A DNA stretch of 64,000 nucleotides from Agelas oroides (lineage: Eukaryota; Porifera; Demospongiae; Agelasida; Agelasidae), in contig OX422199.1 in the NCBI GenBank assembly GCA_949130485.1, positions 2,172,402-2,236,401 on the forward strand, in the 5' to 3' direction. The translations under genes were made by a program, and so were the position numbers. Positions 14,575 to 27,600 of this stretch are shown piece by piece. Below the pieces are notes generated by a model. It did not search any database. It worked only from the letters and a program-made list of their open reading frames with translations, and was not told where the DNA came from. Position 1 is the first letter of the stretch; every line of letters begins with the position of its first letter.

Positions 14575-16058
14575 GCATTGACGGCACTACACTGCGTAGC
14601 AGTGGACGGTGATATTGGCTGGCCCGCACAGCTTTGTGCGCCTTTTGCAACGAGAAAGGGTTTACAATTTTAAACTCCTTATGCCCGTAGCTTCTTGATA
14701 ATATGCACCTTGCATTAGTGCAACCTTTGTACCGAGCTAGGAAGAGTCGCGAATGTACGCCAATTTCCATTGACGGCACTACACTTCGCAGTAGGGGACG
14801 GTGATATTGGCTGGACCGCACAGATTTGTGCGCCTTTCGCACCGAGAAAGAGTTTGCAATTTTAAACTTTTCATGCCCATAGCTTCTTGATAATATGCAC
14901 CTTGCATTAGTGCAACCTTTGTACCGGGCTTGGAAGAGTCGCGAATGTACGCCAATTTCCATTGACGGCACTATACTGAGCAGCAGGGGACGGTGATATT
15001 GGCTGTCCCGCACAGCATTGTGCGCCTTTTGCACCGAGAAAGGGTTTACAATTTTAAACTCTTCATGCCCATAGCTTCTTGATAATATGCACCTTGCATT
15101 TGTGCAGCCTTTGTGCCGGGCTAGGAAGAGTCGCGAATGTACGCCAATTTCCATTGACGGCACTATACTGAGCCGCAGGGGACGGTGATATTGGCTGGCC
15201 CGCACAGCATTGTGCGCCTTTTGCACCGAGAAAGGGTTTACAATTTTAAACTCTTCATGCCCATAGCTTCTTGATAATATGCACCTTGCATTAGTGCAGC
15301 CTTTGTACCGGGCTAGGAAGAGTCGCGAATGTACGCCAATTTCCATTGACGGCACTATATTGAGCAGCAGGGGACGGTGATATTGGCTGGCCCGCACAGC
15401 ATTGTGCGCCTTTTGCACCGAGAAATGGTTTACAATTTTAAACTCTTCATGCCCATAGCTTCTTGATAATATGCACCTTGCATTAGTGCAGCCTTTGTAC
15501 CGGGCTAGGAAGAGTCGCGAATGTACGCCAATTTCCATTGACGGCACTATATTGAGCAGCAGGGGACGGTGATATTGGCTGGCCCGCACAGCATTGTGCG
15601 CCTTTTGCACCGAGAAAGGGTTTACAATTTTAAACTCTTCATGCCCATAGCTTCTTGATAATATGCACCTTGCATTAGTGCAGCCTTTGTACCGGGCTAG
15701 GAAGAGTCGCGAATGTACGCCAATTTCCATTGACGGCACTATACTGCTCAGAAGGGGACGGTGATATTGGCTGGCCCGCACAGCATTGTGCGCCTTTTGC
15801 ACCGAGAAAGGGTTTACAATTTTAAACTCTTCATGCCCATAGCTTCTTGATAATATGCACCTTGCATTAGTGCAACCTTTGTACCGAGCTAGGAAGAGTT
15901 GCGAATGTACGCGTATTTCCATTGACGGCACTACACTTCGCAGCAGGGGACGGTGATATTGGCTGGACCGCACAGATTTGTGCGCCTTTTGCACCGAGAA
16001 AGAGTTTACAATTTTAAACTTTTCATGCCTATAGCGTCTTGATAATATGCACCTTGCA

Positions 16059-19000
16059 TTAGTGCAGCTTTTGTACCGAGCTATGAAGAGTCGCGAATGT
16101 ACGCGTATTTCCATGCATTGACGGCACTACACTGCGTAGCAGTGGACGGTGATATTGGCTGGCCCGCACAGCTTTGTGCGCCTTTTGCAACGAGAAAGGG
16201 TTTACAATTTTAAACTCCTTATGCCCGTAGCTTCTTGATAATATGCACCTTGCATTAGTGCAACCTTTGTACCGAGCTAGGAAGAGTCGCGAATGTACGC
16301 CAATTTCCATTGACGGCACTACACTTCGCAGTAGGGGACGGTGATATTGGCTGGACCGCACAGATTTGTGCGCCTTTCGCACCGAGAAAGAGTTTACAAT
16401 TTTAAACTTTTCATGCCCATAGCTTCTTGATAATATGCACATTGCATTAGTGCAACCTTTGTACCGGGCTTGGAAGAGTCGCGAATGTACGCCAATTTCC
16501 ATTGACGGCACTATACTGAGCAGCAGGGGACGGTGATATTGGCTGGCCCGCACAGCATTGTGCGCCTTTTGCACCGAGAAAGGGTTTACAATTTGAAACT
16601 CTTCATGCCCATAGCTTCTTGATAATATGCACCTTGCATTAGTGCAGCCTTTGTACCGGGCTAGGAAGAGTCGCGAATGTACGCCAATTTTCATTGACGG
16701 CACTATACTGAGCAGCAGGGGACGGTGATATTGGCTGGACCGCACAGCATTGTGCGTCTTTTGCACCGAGAAAGGGTTTACAATTTTAAACTCTTCATGC
16801 CCATAACTTCTTGATAATACGCACCTTGCATTAGTGCAGCCTTTGTACCGAGGTATGAAGAGTCGCGAATGTACGCGTATTTCCATTGGCGGCACTATAC
16901 TGCGCAGCAGGGGACGGTGATATTGGCTGGCCCGCACAGCTTTGTTCGCCTTTTGCACCGAGAAAGGGTTTACAATTTTAAACTCCTCATACCCGCAGCT
17001 TCTTGATAATATGCACCTTGCATTAGTGCAACCTTTGTACCGAGCTGGGAAGAGTCGCGAATGTACGCCAATTTTCATTGACGGCACTATACTGAGCAGC
17101 AGGGGACGGTGATATTGGCTGGCCCGCACAGCATTGTGCGTCTTTTGCACCGAGAAAGGGTTTACAATTTTAGACTCTTCATGCCCATAACTTCTTGATA
17201 ATACGCACCTTGCATTAGTGCAGCCTTTGTACCGAGGTATGAAGAGTCGCGAATGTACGCGTATTTCCATTGGCGGCACTATACTGCGCAGCAGGGGACG
17301 GTGATATTGGCTGGCCCGCACAGCTTTGTTCGCCTTTTGCACCGAGAAAGGGTTTACAATTTTAAACTCCTCATGCCCGTAGATTCTTGATAATATGCAC
17401 CTTGCATTAGTGCAACCTTTGTACCGAGCTAGGAAGAGTCGCGAATGTACGCCAATTTTCATTGACGGCACTATACTGCGCAGCAGGGGACGGTGATATT
17501 GGCTGGCCCGCATAGCTTTGTGCGCCTTTTGCACCGAGAAAGGGTTTACAATTTTAAACTCTTCATGCCCATAGCTTCTTGATAATATGCCCTTTGCATT
17601 AGTGTAACCTTTGTATTGAGCTAGGAAGAGTCGCGAATGTACGCCAATTTCCATTGACGGCACTATACTGCGCAGCAGGGGACGGTGATATTGGCTGGCC
17701 CGCACAGCATTGTGCGCCTTTTGCACCGAGAAAGGGTTTACAATTTTAAACTCTTCATGCCCATAGCTTCTTAATAATATGCACCTTGAATTAGTGCAGC
17801 CTTTGTACCGAGCTATGAAGAGTAGCGAATGTACGCGTATTTCCATGGACGACACTATACTGCGCAGCAGGGGACGGTGATATTGGCTGGCCCGCACAGC
17901 TTTGTGCGCCTTTTGCACCGTGAAAGGGTTTACAATTTTAAACTCCTCATGCCCGTAGCTTCTTGATAATATGCACCTTGCATTAGTGCAACCTTTGTAC
18001 CGTGCTAGGAAGAGTCGCGAATGTACGCCAATTTTCATTGACGGCACTATACTGAGCAGCAGGGGACGGTGATATTGGCTGGCCCGCACAGCATTGTGCG
18101 TCTTTTGCACCGAGAAAGGGTTTACAATTTTAAACTCTTCATGCCCATAACTTCTTGATAATACGCACCTTGTATTAGTGCAGCCTTTGTACCGAGGTAT
18201 GAAGAGTCGCGAATGTACGCGTATTTCCATTGGCGGCACTATACTGCGCTGCAGTGGACGGTGATATTGGCTGGCCCGCACAGCTTTGTGCGCCTTTTGC
18301 ACCGAGAAAGGGTTTACAATTTTAAACTGTTCATGCCCGTAGCTTCTTGATAATATGCACCTTGCATTAGTGCAACCTTTGTATTGAGCTAGGAAGAGTC
18401 GCGAATGTACGTCAATTTCCATTGACGGCACTATACTGCGCAGCAGGGGACGGTGATATTGGCTGGACAGCACAGCTTTGTGCGCCTTTTGAACCGAGAA
18501 AGGGTTTACATTTTTAAACTCTTCATGCCCATAGCTTCTTGATAATATGCACCTTGCATTAGTGCAACCTTTGTACCGAGGTAGGAAGAGTCGCGAATGT
18601 ACTCCAATTTCCATTGACGGCACTATACAGCGGAGCAGGGGACGGTGATATTTGCTGGACCGAACAGCTTTGTGAGCCTTTTGCACCGAGAAAGGGTTTA
18701 CAATTTTAAACTCTTCATGCCCATAGCTTATTGATAATATGCAGCTTGCATTAGTGCAGCCTTCGTACCGAGCTATGAAGAGTTGCGAATGTAGGCGTAT
18801 TTCCATTGGCGACACTATACTGCGCAGCAGGGGACGGTGATATTTTCTGGCCCGCACAGCTTTGTGCGCCTTTTGCACCGAAAAAGGGTTTACATTTTTA
18901 CACTCTTCATGCCCATAGCTTCTTGATAATACGCACCATGCATTAGTGCAACCTTTGTACCTAGCTAGAAAGAGTCGCGAATATACACGAATATGCATTG

Positions 19001-20030
19001 ACGGCACAATACTTCGCAGCAGGGGACGGTGATATTGGTTGGCCCGAACAGCTTTGTGCGCCTTTTGCACCGAGAAAGGGTTTACATTTTTAAACTCTTC
19101 ATGCCCATAGCTTCTTGATATTATGCACCTTGCATTAGTGCAACCTTTGTACCGAGCTAGGAAGAGTCGCGAATGTACGCGGATTTCCATTGACGGCACT
19201 ATACTGCGCCGAAGGGGACGGTGATATTGGCTGGCCCGCACAGCTTTGTGCGCCTTTTGCACCGAGGAAGTGTTTACATTTTTAAACTCTTCATGCCCAT
19301 AGCTTCTTGATAATATGCACCTTTCATTAGTGCAACCTTTGTACCGAGATAGGAAGAGACGCGAATTTACGCGAATTTCCATTGATGGTACTATACTGCG
19401 CAGCAGGTGACGGTGATATTTTCTGGCCCGCACAGCTTTGTGCGCCTTTTGCACCGAAAAAGGGTTTACATTTTTACACTCTTCATGCCCATAGCTTCTT
19501 GATAATACGCACCATGCATTAGTGCAACCTTTGTACCTAGCTAGAAAGAGTCGCGAATATACACGAATATGCATTGACGGCACAATACTTCGAAGCAGGG
19601 GACGGTGATATTGGTTGGCCCGAACAGCTTTGTGCGCCTTTTGCACCGAGAAAGGGTTTACATTTTTAAACTCTTCATGCCCATAGCTTCTTGATAATAT
19701 GCACCTTGCATTAGTGCAACCTTTGTACCGAGATAGGAAGAGTCGCGAATGTACGCGAATTTCCATTGACGGCACTATACTGCGCAGCAGGGGACGGTGA
19801 TATTGGCTGGCCAGCACAGCTTTGTGCGCCTTTTGCACCGAGAAAGGGTTTACAATTTTAAACTCTTCATGCTTATAGAATCTTGATAATATGCACCTTG
19901 CATTAGTGCAACCTTTGTACCGAGATAGGAAGAGTCGCGAATGTACGCGAATTTCCAATGACGGAACTATACTACGCAGACGGAGACGGTGATATTTGCT
20001 GGCCAGCACAGCTTTGTGCGCCTTTTGCAC
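16059..20030 (+). repeat. Monomeric family A block with unbroken minus-strand frame
   Basis: About twenty 192-bp monomers without the 4-bp insertion. Because 192 is divisible by three, a minus-strand frame stays open for 1323 codons, repeating a 64-residue unit. I annotate it as satellite, not a gene. The recurring differences between monomers (arginine/glycine, isoleucine/leucine, alanine/serine, glutamate/lysine, arginine/leucine) are amino-acid changing. The frame ends where a 196-bp monomer shifts it. Private markers such as a CCCTTTGCATTAGTGTAACC monomer (17590) recur at 36500. Confidence 0.85.
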
Positions 20031-22544
20031 CGAGAAAGGGTTTACAATTTTAAACTCTTCATGCCCATAGCTTCTTGATAATATGCACCATGTATTAGTG
20101 CAACCTTTTTACCGAGCTAGGAAGAGTTGCGAATGTACGCCAATTTCCATTGATGGCACTACACTGCGTAGCAAGGGACGGTGATATTGGCTGGCCAGCA
20201 CAGCTTTGTGCGCCTTTTGCACCGAGAAAGGGTTTACAATTTAAATCTCTTCATGCCCATAGCTTTTTGATAATATGCACCTTTCATTAGTGCAACCTTT
20301 GTACCGAGCTAGGAAGAGTCGCGAATATACGCGAATTTCCATTGACGGCACTATACTGCGCAGCAGGGGACGGTGATATTGGCTGACCAGCACAGCTTTG
20401 TGCGCCTTTTGCACCAATAAAGGGTTTACAATTCTAAACTCTTCATGCTTATAGCTTCTTGATAATATGCACCTTGCATTAGTGCAACCTTTGTACCGAG
20501 ATAGGAAGAGTCGCGAATTTACGCGAATTTCCATTGACGGAACTATACTGCGCAGACGGAGACGGTGATATTTGCTGGCCAGCACAGCTTTGTGCGCCTT
20601 TTGCACCGAGAAAGGGTTTACATTTTTAAACTCTTCATGCCCATAGCTTCTTGATAATATGCACTTTTCATTAATGCAACCTTTGTACCGAGCAAGGAAG
20701 AGTCGCGAATCTACGCGAATTTCCATTGACGGCATTATACTGAGCAGCAGGGGACGGTGATATTGGCTGTCCCGCACAGCTTTGTGCGCCTTTTGCACCG
20801 AGAAAGGGTTTACAATTTTAAACTCTTCATGCCCATAGCTTCTTGATAATATGCACCTTGCATTAGTGCAGCCTTTGTACCGAGCTATGAAGAGTCGCGA
20901 ATGTACGCGTATTTCCATTGACGGCACTATATTGCGCAGCAGGGGACGGTGATATTGGCTGGCCCGCACAGCTTTGTGCGCCTTTTGCACCGAGAAAGAG
21001 TTTACAATTTTAAACTTTTCATGCCCATAGCATCTTGATAATATGCACCTTGCATTAGTGCAGCTTTTGTACCGAGCTATGAAGAGTCGCGAATGTACGC
21101 GTATTTCCATGCATTGACGGCACTATACTGCGTAGCAGGGGACGGTGATATTGGCTGGCCCGCACAGCTTTGTGCGCCTTTTGCACCGAGAAAGGGTTTA
21201 CAATTTTAAACTCCTCATGCACGTAGCTTCTTGATAATATGCACCTTGTATTAGTGCAACCTTTGTACCGAGCTAGGAAGAGTTGCGAATGTACGCCAAT
21301 TTCCATTGACGGCACTACACTTCGCAGCATGGGACGGTGATATTGGCTGGACCGCACAGATTTTTGCGCCTTTTGCACCGAGAAAGAGTTTACAATTTTA
21401 AACTTTTCATGCCCATAGCTTCTTGATAATATGCACCTTGCATTAGTGCAGCCTTTGTACCGAGCTATGAAGAGTCGCGAATGTACGCGTATTTCCATGC
21501 ATTGACGGCACTATACTGCGTAGCAGTGGACGGTGATATTGGCTGGCCCGCACAGATTTGTGCGCCTTTTGCACCGAGAAATGGTTTACAATTTTAAACT
21601 GCTCATGCCCGTAGCTTCTTGATAATATGCACCTTGCATTAGTGCAACCTTTGTACCGAGCTAGGAAGAGTCGCGAATGTACGCCAATTTCCATTGACGG
21701 CACTACACTTCGCAGCAGGGGACGGTGATATTGACTGGACCGCACAGATTTGTGCGCCTTTTGCACCGAGAAAGAGTTAACAATTTTAAACTTTTCATGC
21801 CCATAGCTTCTTGATAATATGCACCTTGCATTAGTGCAACCTTTGTACCGGGCTAGGAAGAGTCGCGAATGTGCGCCAATTTCCATTGACTGCACTATAC
21901 TGAGCAGCATGGGACGGTGATATTGGCTGGCCCGCACAGCATTGTGCGCCTTTTGCACCGAGAAAGGGTTTACAATTTTAAACTCTTCATGCCCATAGCT
22001 TCTTGATAATATGCACCTTGCATTAGTGCAGCCTTTGTACCGGGCTAGGAAGAGTCGCGAATGTACGCCAATTTCCATTGACGGCACTATACTGAGCAGC
22101 AGGGGACGGTGATATTGGCTGTCCCGCACAGGTTTGTGCGCCATTTGCACCGAGAAAGGGTTTACAATTTTAAACTCCTCATGCCCGTAGCTTCTTGATA
22201 ATATGCACCTTGCATTAATGCAGCCTTTGTACCGAGCTATGAAGAGTCGCGAATGTACGCGTATTTCCATGCAATGACGGCACTATACTGCGTAGAAGGT
22301 GACGGTGATATTGGCTGGCCCGCACAGCTTTGTGCGCCTTTTGCACCGAGAAAGGGTTTACAATTTTAAACTCCTCATGCCCGTAGCTTCTTGATAATAT
22401 GCACCTTGTATTAGTGCAACCTTTGTACCGAGCTAGGAAGAGTCGCGAATGTACGCCAATTTCCATTGACGGCACTATACTGAGCAGCAGGGGACGGTGA
22501 TACTGGCTGGACCGCACAGATTTGTGCGCCTTTTGCACCGAGAA

Positions 22545-24600
22545 AGAGTTTACAATTTTTTACTTTTCATGCCCATAGCTTCTTGATAATATGCACCTTG
22601 CATTAGTGCAGCCTTTGTACCGAGCTATGAAGAGTCGCGAATGTACGCGTCTTTTCCATTTACGGCACTATACTGCGTAGCAGGGGACGGTGATATTGGC
22701 TGGCCCGCACAGCTTTGTGCGCCTTTTGCACCGAGAAAGGGTTTACAATTTTAAACTCCTCATACCCATAGCTTCTTGATAATATGCACCTTGCATTAGT
22801 GCAACCTTTGTACCGAGCTAGGAAGAGTCGCGAATGTACGCCAATTTCCATTGACGGCACTATACTGAGCAGCAGGGGACGGTGATATTGGCTGTCCCGC
22901 ACAGCATTGTGCGCCTTTTGCACCGAGAAAGGGTTTACAATTTTAAATTCTTCATGCCCATAGCTTCTTGATAATATGCACCTTGCATTAGTGCAGCCTT
23001 TGTACCGAGCTATGAAGAGTCGCGAATGTACGCGTATTTCCATGCAATGACGGCACTATACTGCGTAGCAGGGGACGGGTATATTGGCTGGCCCGCACAG
23101 CTTTGTGCGCCTTTTGCACCGAGAAAGGGTTTACAATTTTAAACTCCTCATGCCCGTAGCTTCTTGATAATATGCACCTTGCATTAGTGCAACCTTTGTA
23201 CCGAGCTAGGAAGAGTCGCGAATGTACGCCAATTTCCATTGACGGACCTACACTTCGCAGCAGGGGACGGTGATATTGGCTGGACCGCACAGATTTGTGC
23301 GCCTTTTGCACCGAGAAAGAGTTTACAATTTTAAACTTTTCATGCCCATAGCTTCTTGATAATATGCACCTTGCATTAGTGCAGCTTTTGTACCGCGCTA
23401 TGAAGAGTCGCGAATGTACTCGTATTTCCATGCATTGACGGCACTATACTGCGTAGCAGGGGACGGTGATATTGGCTGGCCCGCACAGATTTGTGCGCCT
23501 TTTGCACCGAGAAAGGGTTTACAATTTTAAACTCCTCATGCACGTAGCTTCTTGATAATATGCACCTTGCATTAGTGCAACCTTTGTACCGAGCTAGGAA
23601 GAGTCGCGAATGTACGCCAATTTCCATTGACGGCACTACACTTCGCAGCAGGGGACGGTGATACTGGCTGGACCGCACAGATTTGTGCGCCTTTTGCACC
23701 GAGAAAGAGTTTACAATTTTATACTTTTCATGCCCATAGCTTCTTGATAATATGCACCTTGCATTAGTGCAACCTTTGTACCGGGGTAGGAAGAGTCGCG
23801 AATGTACGCCAATTTCCATTGACGGCACTATACTGAGCAGCATGGGACGGTAATATTGGCTGGCCCGCAAAGCATTGTGCGCCTTTTGCACCGAGAAAGG
23901 GTTTACAATTTTAAACTCTTCATGCCCATAGCTTCTTGATAATATGCATCTTGCATTAGTGCAGCCTTTGTACCGGGCTAGGAAGAGTCGCGAATGTACG
24001 CCAATTTCCATTGACGGCACTATACTGAGCAGCAGGGGACGGTGATATTGGCTGGCCCGCACAGCATTGTGCGCCTTTTGCACTGAGAAAGGGTTTACAA
24101 TTTTAAACTCTTCATGCCCATAGCTTCTTGACAATATGCACCTTGCATTAGTGCAGCCTTTGTACCGAGCTATGAAGAGTCGCGAATGTACGCGTATTTC
24201 CATTTACGGCACTATACTGCGTAGCAGGGGACGGTGATATTGGCTGGCCCGCACAGCTTTGTGCGCCTTTTGCACCGAGAAAGGGTTTACAATTTTAAAC
24301 TCCTCATACCCATAGCTTCTTGATAATATGCACCTTGCATTAGTGCAACCTTTGTACCGAGCTAGGAAGAGTCGCGAATGTACGCCAATTTCCATTGACG
24401 GCACTATACTGAGCAGCAGGGGACGGTGATATTGGCTGTCCCGCACAGCATTGTGCGCCTTTTGCACCGAGAAAGGGTTTACAATTTTAAATTCTTCATG
24501 CCCATAGCTTCTTGATAATATGCACCTTGCATTAGTGCAGCCTTTGTACCGAGCTATGAAGAGTCGCGAATGTACGCGTATTTCCATGCAATGACGGCAC
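22545..24600 (+). repeat. Family A segment repeated 13.3 kb upstream (copy 2)
   Basis: Partner of 9241-11290, offset 13304-13305 bp; the one-base change of offset comes from an extra base in GTCTTTTCCATT near 22650. Both copies keep the same order of variant monomers, including CCATTTACGG types spaced 1544-1545 bp apart. Confidence 0.8.
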
Positions 24601-27600
24601 TATACTGCGTAGCAGGGGACGGGGATATTGGCTGGCCAGCACAGCTTTGTGCGCCTTTTGCACCGAGAAAGGGTTTACAATTTTAAACTCCTCATCCCCG
24701 TAGCTTCTTGATAATATGCACCTTGCATTAGTGCAACCTTTGTACCGAGCTAGGAAGAGTCGCGAATGTACGCCAATTTCCATTGACGGCACTATACTGC
24801 GTAGCAGGATACGGTGATATTGGCTGGCCCGCACAGCTTTGTGCGCCTTTTGCACCGAGAAAGGGTTTACAATTTTAAACTCCTCATACCCATAGCTTCT
24901 TGATAATATGTACCTTGCATTAGTGCAACCTTTGTACCGAGCTAGGAAGAGTCGCGAATGTACGCCAATTTCCATTGACGGCACTATACTGCGTAGCAGG
25001 ATACGGTGATATTGGCTGGCCAGCACAGCTTTGTGCGCCTTTTGCACCGAGAAAGGGTTTACAATTTTAAACTCCTCATCCCCGTAGCTTCTTGATAATA
25101 TGCACCTTGCATTAGTGCAACCTTTGTACCGAGCTAGGAAGAGTCGCGAATGTACGCCAATTTCCATTGACGGCACTACACTTCGCAGCAGGGGACGGTG
25201 ATATTGGCTGGACCGCACAGATTTGTGCGCCTTTTGCACCGAGAAAGAGTTTACAATTTTAAACTTTTCATGCCCATAGCTTCTTGATAATATGCACCTT
25301 GCATTAGTGCAGCTTTTGTACCGAGCTAGGAAGAGTCGCGAATGTACGCCAATTTCCATTGACGGCACTATACTGAGCAGCAGGGGACGGTGATATTGGC
25401 TGTCCCGCACAGCATTGTGCGCCTTTTGCACCGAGAAAGGGTTTACAATTTTAAATTCTTCATGCCCATAGCTTCTTGATAATATGCACCTTGCATTAGT
25501 GCAGCCTTTGTACCGAGCTATGAAGAGTCGCGAATGTACGCGTATTTCCATGCAATGACGGCACTATACTGCGTAGCAGGGGACGGGGATATTGGCTGGC
25601 CAGCACAGCTTTGTGCGCCTTTTGCACCGAGAAAGGGTTTACAATTTTAAACTCCTCATCCCCGTAGCTTCTTGATAATATGCACCTTGCATTAGTGCAA
25701 CCTTTGTACCGAGCTAGGAAGAGTCGCGAATGTACGCCAATTTCTATTGACGGCACTATACTGCGTAGCAGGATACGGTGATATTGGCTGGCCCGCACAG
25801 CTTTGTGCGCCTTTTGCACCGAGAAAGGGTTTACAATTTTAAACTCCTCATACCCATAGCTTCTTGATAATATGCACCTTGCATTAGTGCAACCTTTGTA
25901 CCGAGCTAGGAAGAGTCGCGAATGTACGCCAATTTCCATTGACGGCACTATACTGCGTAGCAGGATACGGTGATATTGGCTGGCCAGCACAGCTTTGTGC
26001 GCCTTTTGCACCGAGAAAGGGTTTACAATTTTAAACTCCTCATCCCCGTAGCTTCTTGATAATATGCACCTTGCATTAGTGCAACCTTTGTACCGAGCTA
26101 GGAAGAGTCGCGAATGTACGCCAATTTCCATTGACGGCACTACACTTCGCAGCAGGGGACGGTGATATTGGCTGGACCGCACAGATTTGTGCGCCTTTTG
26201 CACCGAGAAAGAGTTTACAATTTTAAACTTTTCATGCCCATAGCTTCTTGATAATATGCACCTTGCATTAGTGCAGCTTTTGTACCGAGCTATGAAGAGT
26301 CGCGAATGTACACGTATTTCCATGCATTGACGGCACTATACTTCGCAGCAGGGGACGGTGATATTGGCTGGACCGCACAGATTTTTGCGCCTTTTGCACC
26401 GAGAAAGAGTTTACAATTTTAAACTTTTCATGCCCATAGCTTCTTGATAATATGCACCTTGCATTAGTGCAACCTTTGTACCGGGGTAGGAAGAGTCGCG
26501 AATGTACGCCAATTTCCATTGACGGCACTATACTGAGCAGCATGGGACGGTAATATTGGCTGGCCCGCAAAGCATTGTGCGCCTTTTGCACCGAGAAAGG
26601 GTTTACAATTTTAAACTCTTCATGCCCATAGCTTCTTGATAATATGCATCTTGCATTAGTGCAGCCTTTGTACCGGGCTAGGAAGAGTCGCGAATGTACG
26701 CCAATTTCCATTGACGGCACTATACTGAGCAGCAGGGGACGGTGATATTGGCTGGCCCGCACAGCATTGTGCGCCTTTTGCACCGAGAAAGGGTTTACAA
26801 TTTTAAACTCTTCATGCCCATAGCTTCTTGACAATATGCACCTTGCATTAGTGCAGCCTTTGTACCGAGCTATGAAGAGTCGCGAATGTACGCGTATTTC
26901 CATTTACGGCACTATACTGCGTAGCAGGGGACGGTGATATTGGCTGGCCCGCACAGCTTTGTGCGCCTTTTGCACCGAGAAAGGGTTTACAATTTTAAAC
27001 TCCTCATACCCATAGCTTCTTGATAATATGCACCTTGCATTAGTGCAACCTTTGTACCGAGCTAGGAAGAGTCGCGAATGTACGCCAATTTCCATTGACG
27101 GCACTATACTGAGCAGCAGGGGACGGTGATATTGGCTGTCCCGCACAGCATTGTGCGCCTTTTGCACCGAGAAAGGGTTTACAATTTTAAATTCTTCATG
27201 CCCATAGCTTCTTGATAATATGCACCTTGCATTAGTGCAGCCTTTGTACCGAGCTATGAAGAGTCGCGAATGTACGCGTATTTCCATGCAATGACGGCAC
27301 TATACTCCGTAGCAGGGGACGGGGATATTGGCTGGCCAGCACAGCTTTGTGCGCCTTTTGCACCGAGAAAGGGTTTACAATTTTAAACTCCTCATCCCCG
27401 TAGCTTCTTGATAATATGCACCTTGCATTAGTGCAACCTTTGTACCGAGCTAGGAAGAGTCGCGAATGTACGCCAATTTCCATTGACGGCACTATACTGC
27501 GTAGCAGGATACGGTGATATTGGCTGGCCAGCACAGCTTTGTGCGCCTTTTGCACCGAGAAAGGGTTTACAATTTTAAACTCCTCATCCCCGTAGCTTCT

